Below, one piece after another: positions 6,638 to 8,177 of a stretch of DNA of 8,177 bases. The notes below the pieces were generated by a model. That model did not search any database and was not told where the DNA came from. It was given only the letters and a program-made list of their open reading frames with translations. The translations under genes were made by a program, and so were the position numbers. The stretch is from Gammaproteobacteria bacterium (GTDB lineage Bacteria; Pseudomonadota; Gammaproteobacteria; DSM-19610), in assembly GCA_011371465.1 (NCBI GenBank), contig DRQL01000072.1:1-8177 (forward strand), read 5' to 3'. How positions within the stretch are numbered: position 1 is the stretch's first letter; every line of letters starts with the position of its first letter.

Positions 6638-8177
6638 TATTCGTCCTCCTCCGCTTCGGTTTTTCCGTATATCCAGTATTCTTCCAGCTTCCTGGTCAGG
6701 CCATGCGTTTTTTCCACGTCCAGCCACAGGTTGATGAATGTACTGAATTCTGCCTGCCGGTTGGGGAGTACCAGTGAAAGCGCAACGCGGTACTCCAGGC
6801 CCTGCGGGACCACTACCGAGAACTCGGGGTAGATCAGCGTCCACGCAGAGCCTGATTCGGCGGTATAGAGCATGGCGTCGACTTTCACCTTGCCGGTCAG
6901 GTAGTCCCTGGGAGATTCCAGCGGAACGATCTCGGCATTACCGAAATATTCCTGCACGATTGGCCGGTACAGGGTCTTGTCCAGCACACTCAACACGCCG
7001 ATGCGCAGTTTTTCGCTGTCGCGGATTTTCTTCAGGGTGGAAAAAGCGGAACGGCGGTAGTCCGGCACGATCAGGCCGACGTGCTCGTACAGGTAGGGCT
7101 GGCTGAGTGTCCAGTTGCGGGCACGTTCCGTGGTCAGAATCAGTGCGCCCGCGTAGATATCGATACGCCCTTCGTCCAGTGCCGCTTCAGCACGGGACTT
7201 CTCCAGCTTCACCAGTTCCAGGCGGACACCGAGCTTCCTGGCCAGTTCCCGCAGCAGGTCGATATCGAATCCGACGACCTGGCCCTGCCGGTTGCGGAAA
7301 GCAAAGGGCAGGGCATTGTCCGGGAAGCCGACCCGCAGCGTGCCACGCTGTTCGATCACGCTCAGCCGGGGACTGGACAGCGCGCTGTCAGGCAGTGGCT
7401 CCGGCAGCTTGACGACACGCGCTTCCACCTGTTTTTCCATGGGGGTCATTGATACGAAGGATTCGTAGCCGGTGTACTCGTAGGGCAGGGTGCGGGTCAG
7501 CACGGTGCCCAGGCCCCACATGAACAGGCCCATCGCCAGCACGCTCGCGGCCAACACCTGCAGCAGGCCTTTCTTTTTCATCCAGCCAAGCATGACGCTG
7601 GCGCCAAGCAGGCTGATGACCAGGGCGTGCATGGTCGCCAGCACGGTGGCGAAGCGGGCGGTCATGACACTGCCCAGCAGGTAGAGCTGGAACAGGTCCG
7701 AAGGCAGGTGGAAATAGTCCAGCATGAAAGGCAGCGCCACGGCCATGGTGCCGAAGGCCGATACGGCGCCGGTCAGCACAAAGCCCGGGTACTGTGCCAC
7801 GTCCAGCGGCGAGCCCACGTACCAGCCCGCGAACAGGATAAAGCCGATGCCCAGCAGGGTGCCGACACTGGGGAAGCTGTAGGCGGTCGGCACCAGCACA
7901 TCGATGGCGGTACGGGCTTCGTCGCTCTTGCCCAGGTTGCTGTGTTCGCCGATCAGTCGCTTGGCCCGTTCCGCGATCATCGGCAGCACCACCAGCACGG
8001 TGCCGGCGGCAAACGCGGTGACCATGGGGGTCCGGGCCTCGCGCAGTACGTCACGGTAGCTGAACGGGGTGGCCCAGGCGACAAACATCGGCAGGGTGAA
8101 GAAGGTCAGCACCAGCCAGGCGCCGGCGTAGACCCACAGGTAGACTTGCAGGCGGGTCAGGGCCTGCAGGTCCAGGG
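6637..8177 (-). CDS. SDF/SLC1-like membrane domain fused to a periplasmic SBP_bac_3 domain (5' end outside the window)
   Basis: The frame is open at the right edge, so the N-terminal part is missing; 512 residues are visible, counted from the first full codon (8175-8173). Residues about 1-200 resemble the second half of dicarboxylate/amino acid:cation symporters: a membrane segment, TPMVTAFAAGTVLVVLP (49-65, hairpin 1 position), VPTAYSFPSVGT (95-106, TM7 position), then hairpin-2- and TM8-like segments to about 197. An additional hydrophobic segment (about 204-226) leads outward. Residues about 276-503 are a class 3 solute-binding domain: GTLRVGFPDNALPFAF (278-293), VVGFDIDLLRELA (300-312), EGRIDIYAGALILTTER (335-351), SQPYLYEHVGLIVP (358-371). 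A short acidic tail (EAEEDE) ends the protein. As an inner-membrane transporter it would carry its own amino-acid receptor in the periplasm. The usual SLC1 substrate and sodium motifs look replaced, so substrate, ion coupling or even transport is uncertain. Confidence 0.85.
   Translation of the reverse strand, partial: LDLQALTRLQVYLWVYAGAWLVLTFFTLPMFVAWATPFSYRDVLREARTPMVTAFAAGTVLVVLPMIAERAKRLIGEHSNLGKSDEARTAIDVLVPTAYSFPSVGTLLGIGFILFAGWYVGSPLDVAQYPGFVLTGAVSAFGTMAVALPFMLDYFHLPSDLFQLYLLGSVMTARFATVLATMHALVISLLGASVMLGWMKKKGLLQVLAASVLAMGLFMWGLGTVLTRTLPYEYTGYESFVSMTPMEKQVEARVVKLPEPLPDSALSSPRLSVIEQRGTLRVGFPDNALPFAFRNRQGQVVGFDIDLLRELARKLGVRLELVKLEKSRAEAALDEGRIDIYAGALILTTERARNWTLSQPYLYEHVGLIVPDYRRSAFSTLKKIRDSEKLRIGVLSVLDKTLYRPIVQEYFGNAEIVPLESPRDYLTGKVKVDAMLYTAESGSAWTLIYPEFSVVVPQGLEYRVALSLVLPNRQAEFSTFINLWLDVEKTHGLTRKLEEYWIYGKTEAEEDE
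6645..6650 (-). promoter_or_regulatory. Strong Shine-Dalgarno sequence for the FGase gene
   Basis: AGGAGG on the minus strand, within GGAGGAGG (6645-6652), seven bases upstream of the GTG at 6637. It lies inside the last codons of the upstream fusion gene, encoding its Glu-rich tail. It fixes the FGase start and indicates tight stop-start coupling. Confidence 0.85.

Noticed and set aside
6638..6844. Longer N-terminus for the FGase-family protein
   Set aside because: It would read through the conserved C-terminal coding region of the upstream fusion in another frame and shows no family similarity. The GTG at 6637 has AGGAGG at the right distance.

Overview
The window looks like chromosomal DNA from a gammaproteobacterium. 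It is GC-rich throughout, carries Gram-negative signal peptides and a lipobox, and has REP-type palindromes of a kind common in Gammaproteobacteria. The exact lineage cannot be fixed from sequence alone. I see no rRNA, tRNA, CRISPR array, integrase or insertion sequence. Every long gene is intact except the two cut by the window edges.

Layout: two convergent gene groups meet at a repeat block. The left group, on the plus strand, is packed head to tail. It holds pyruvate kinase (1-1341, N-terminus outside the window), an exported M20-family amidohydrolase (about 1417-2733), a GltS-type sodium/glutamate symporter (2730-3929, overlapping the previous stop as GTGA) and a TAXI-family solute-binding lipoprotein (3931-5415, one base after the gltS stop). 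The right group, on the minus strand, begins with a membrane protein cut by the window's right edge (6637-8177). It fuses an SLC1/dicarboxylate-symporter-like (SDF) domain to a periplasmic amino-acid-binding domain (SBP_bac_3). Next comes an N-formylglutamate amidohydrolase-family protein (5816-6637), which starts inside the stop codon of the fusion gene and has a strong Shine-Dalgarno sequence.

The 400 bases between the convergent genes (5416-5815) hold three tandem copies of a 139-base unit. Each unit contains an inverted pair of REP palindromes bounded by GTAG/CTAC, which is the arrangement called a REPIN or BIME. The third copy is decayed.

How the genes may work together (inference): leaving pyk aside, both groups pair a hydrolase that could release an amino acid from an acyl or formyl conjugate with a glutamate- or amino-acid-type transporter and a periplasmic binding domain. 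This suggests scavenging of N-acylated amino acids, glutamate being the obvious candidate. Two points stand out. The TAXI lipoprotein has no TRAP membrane partner in view and sits directly behind gltS. In the SDF-SBP fusion, the classical SLC1 substrate and sodium motifs appear to be replaced, so it may be a binding-protein-dependent transporter or a sensor rather than an ordinary symporter.
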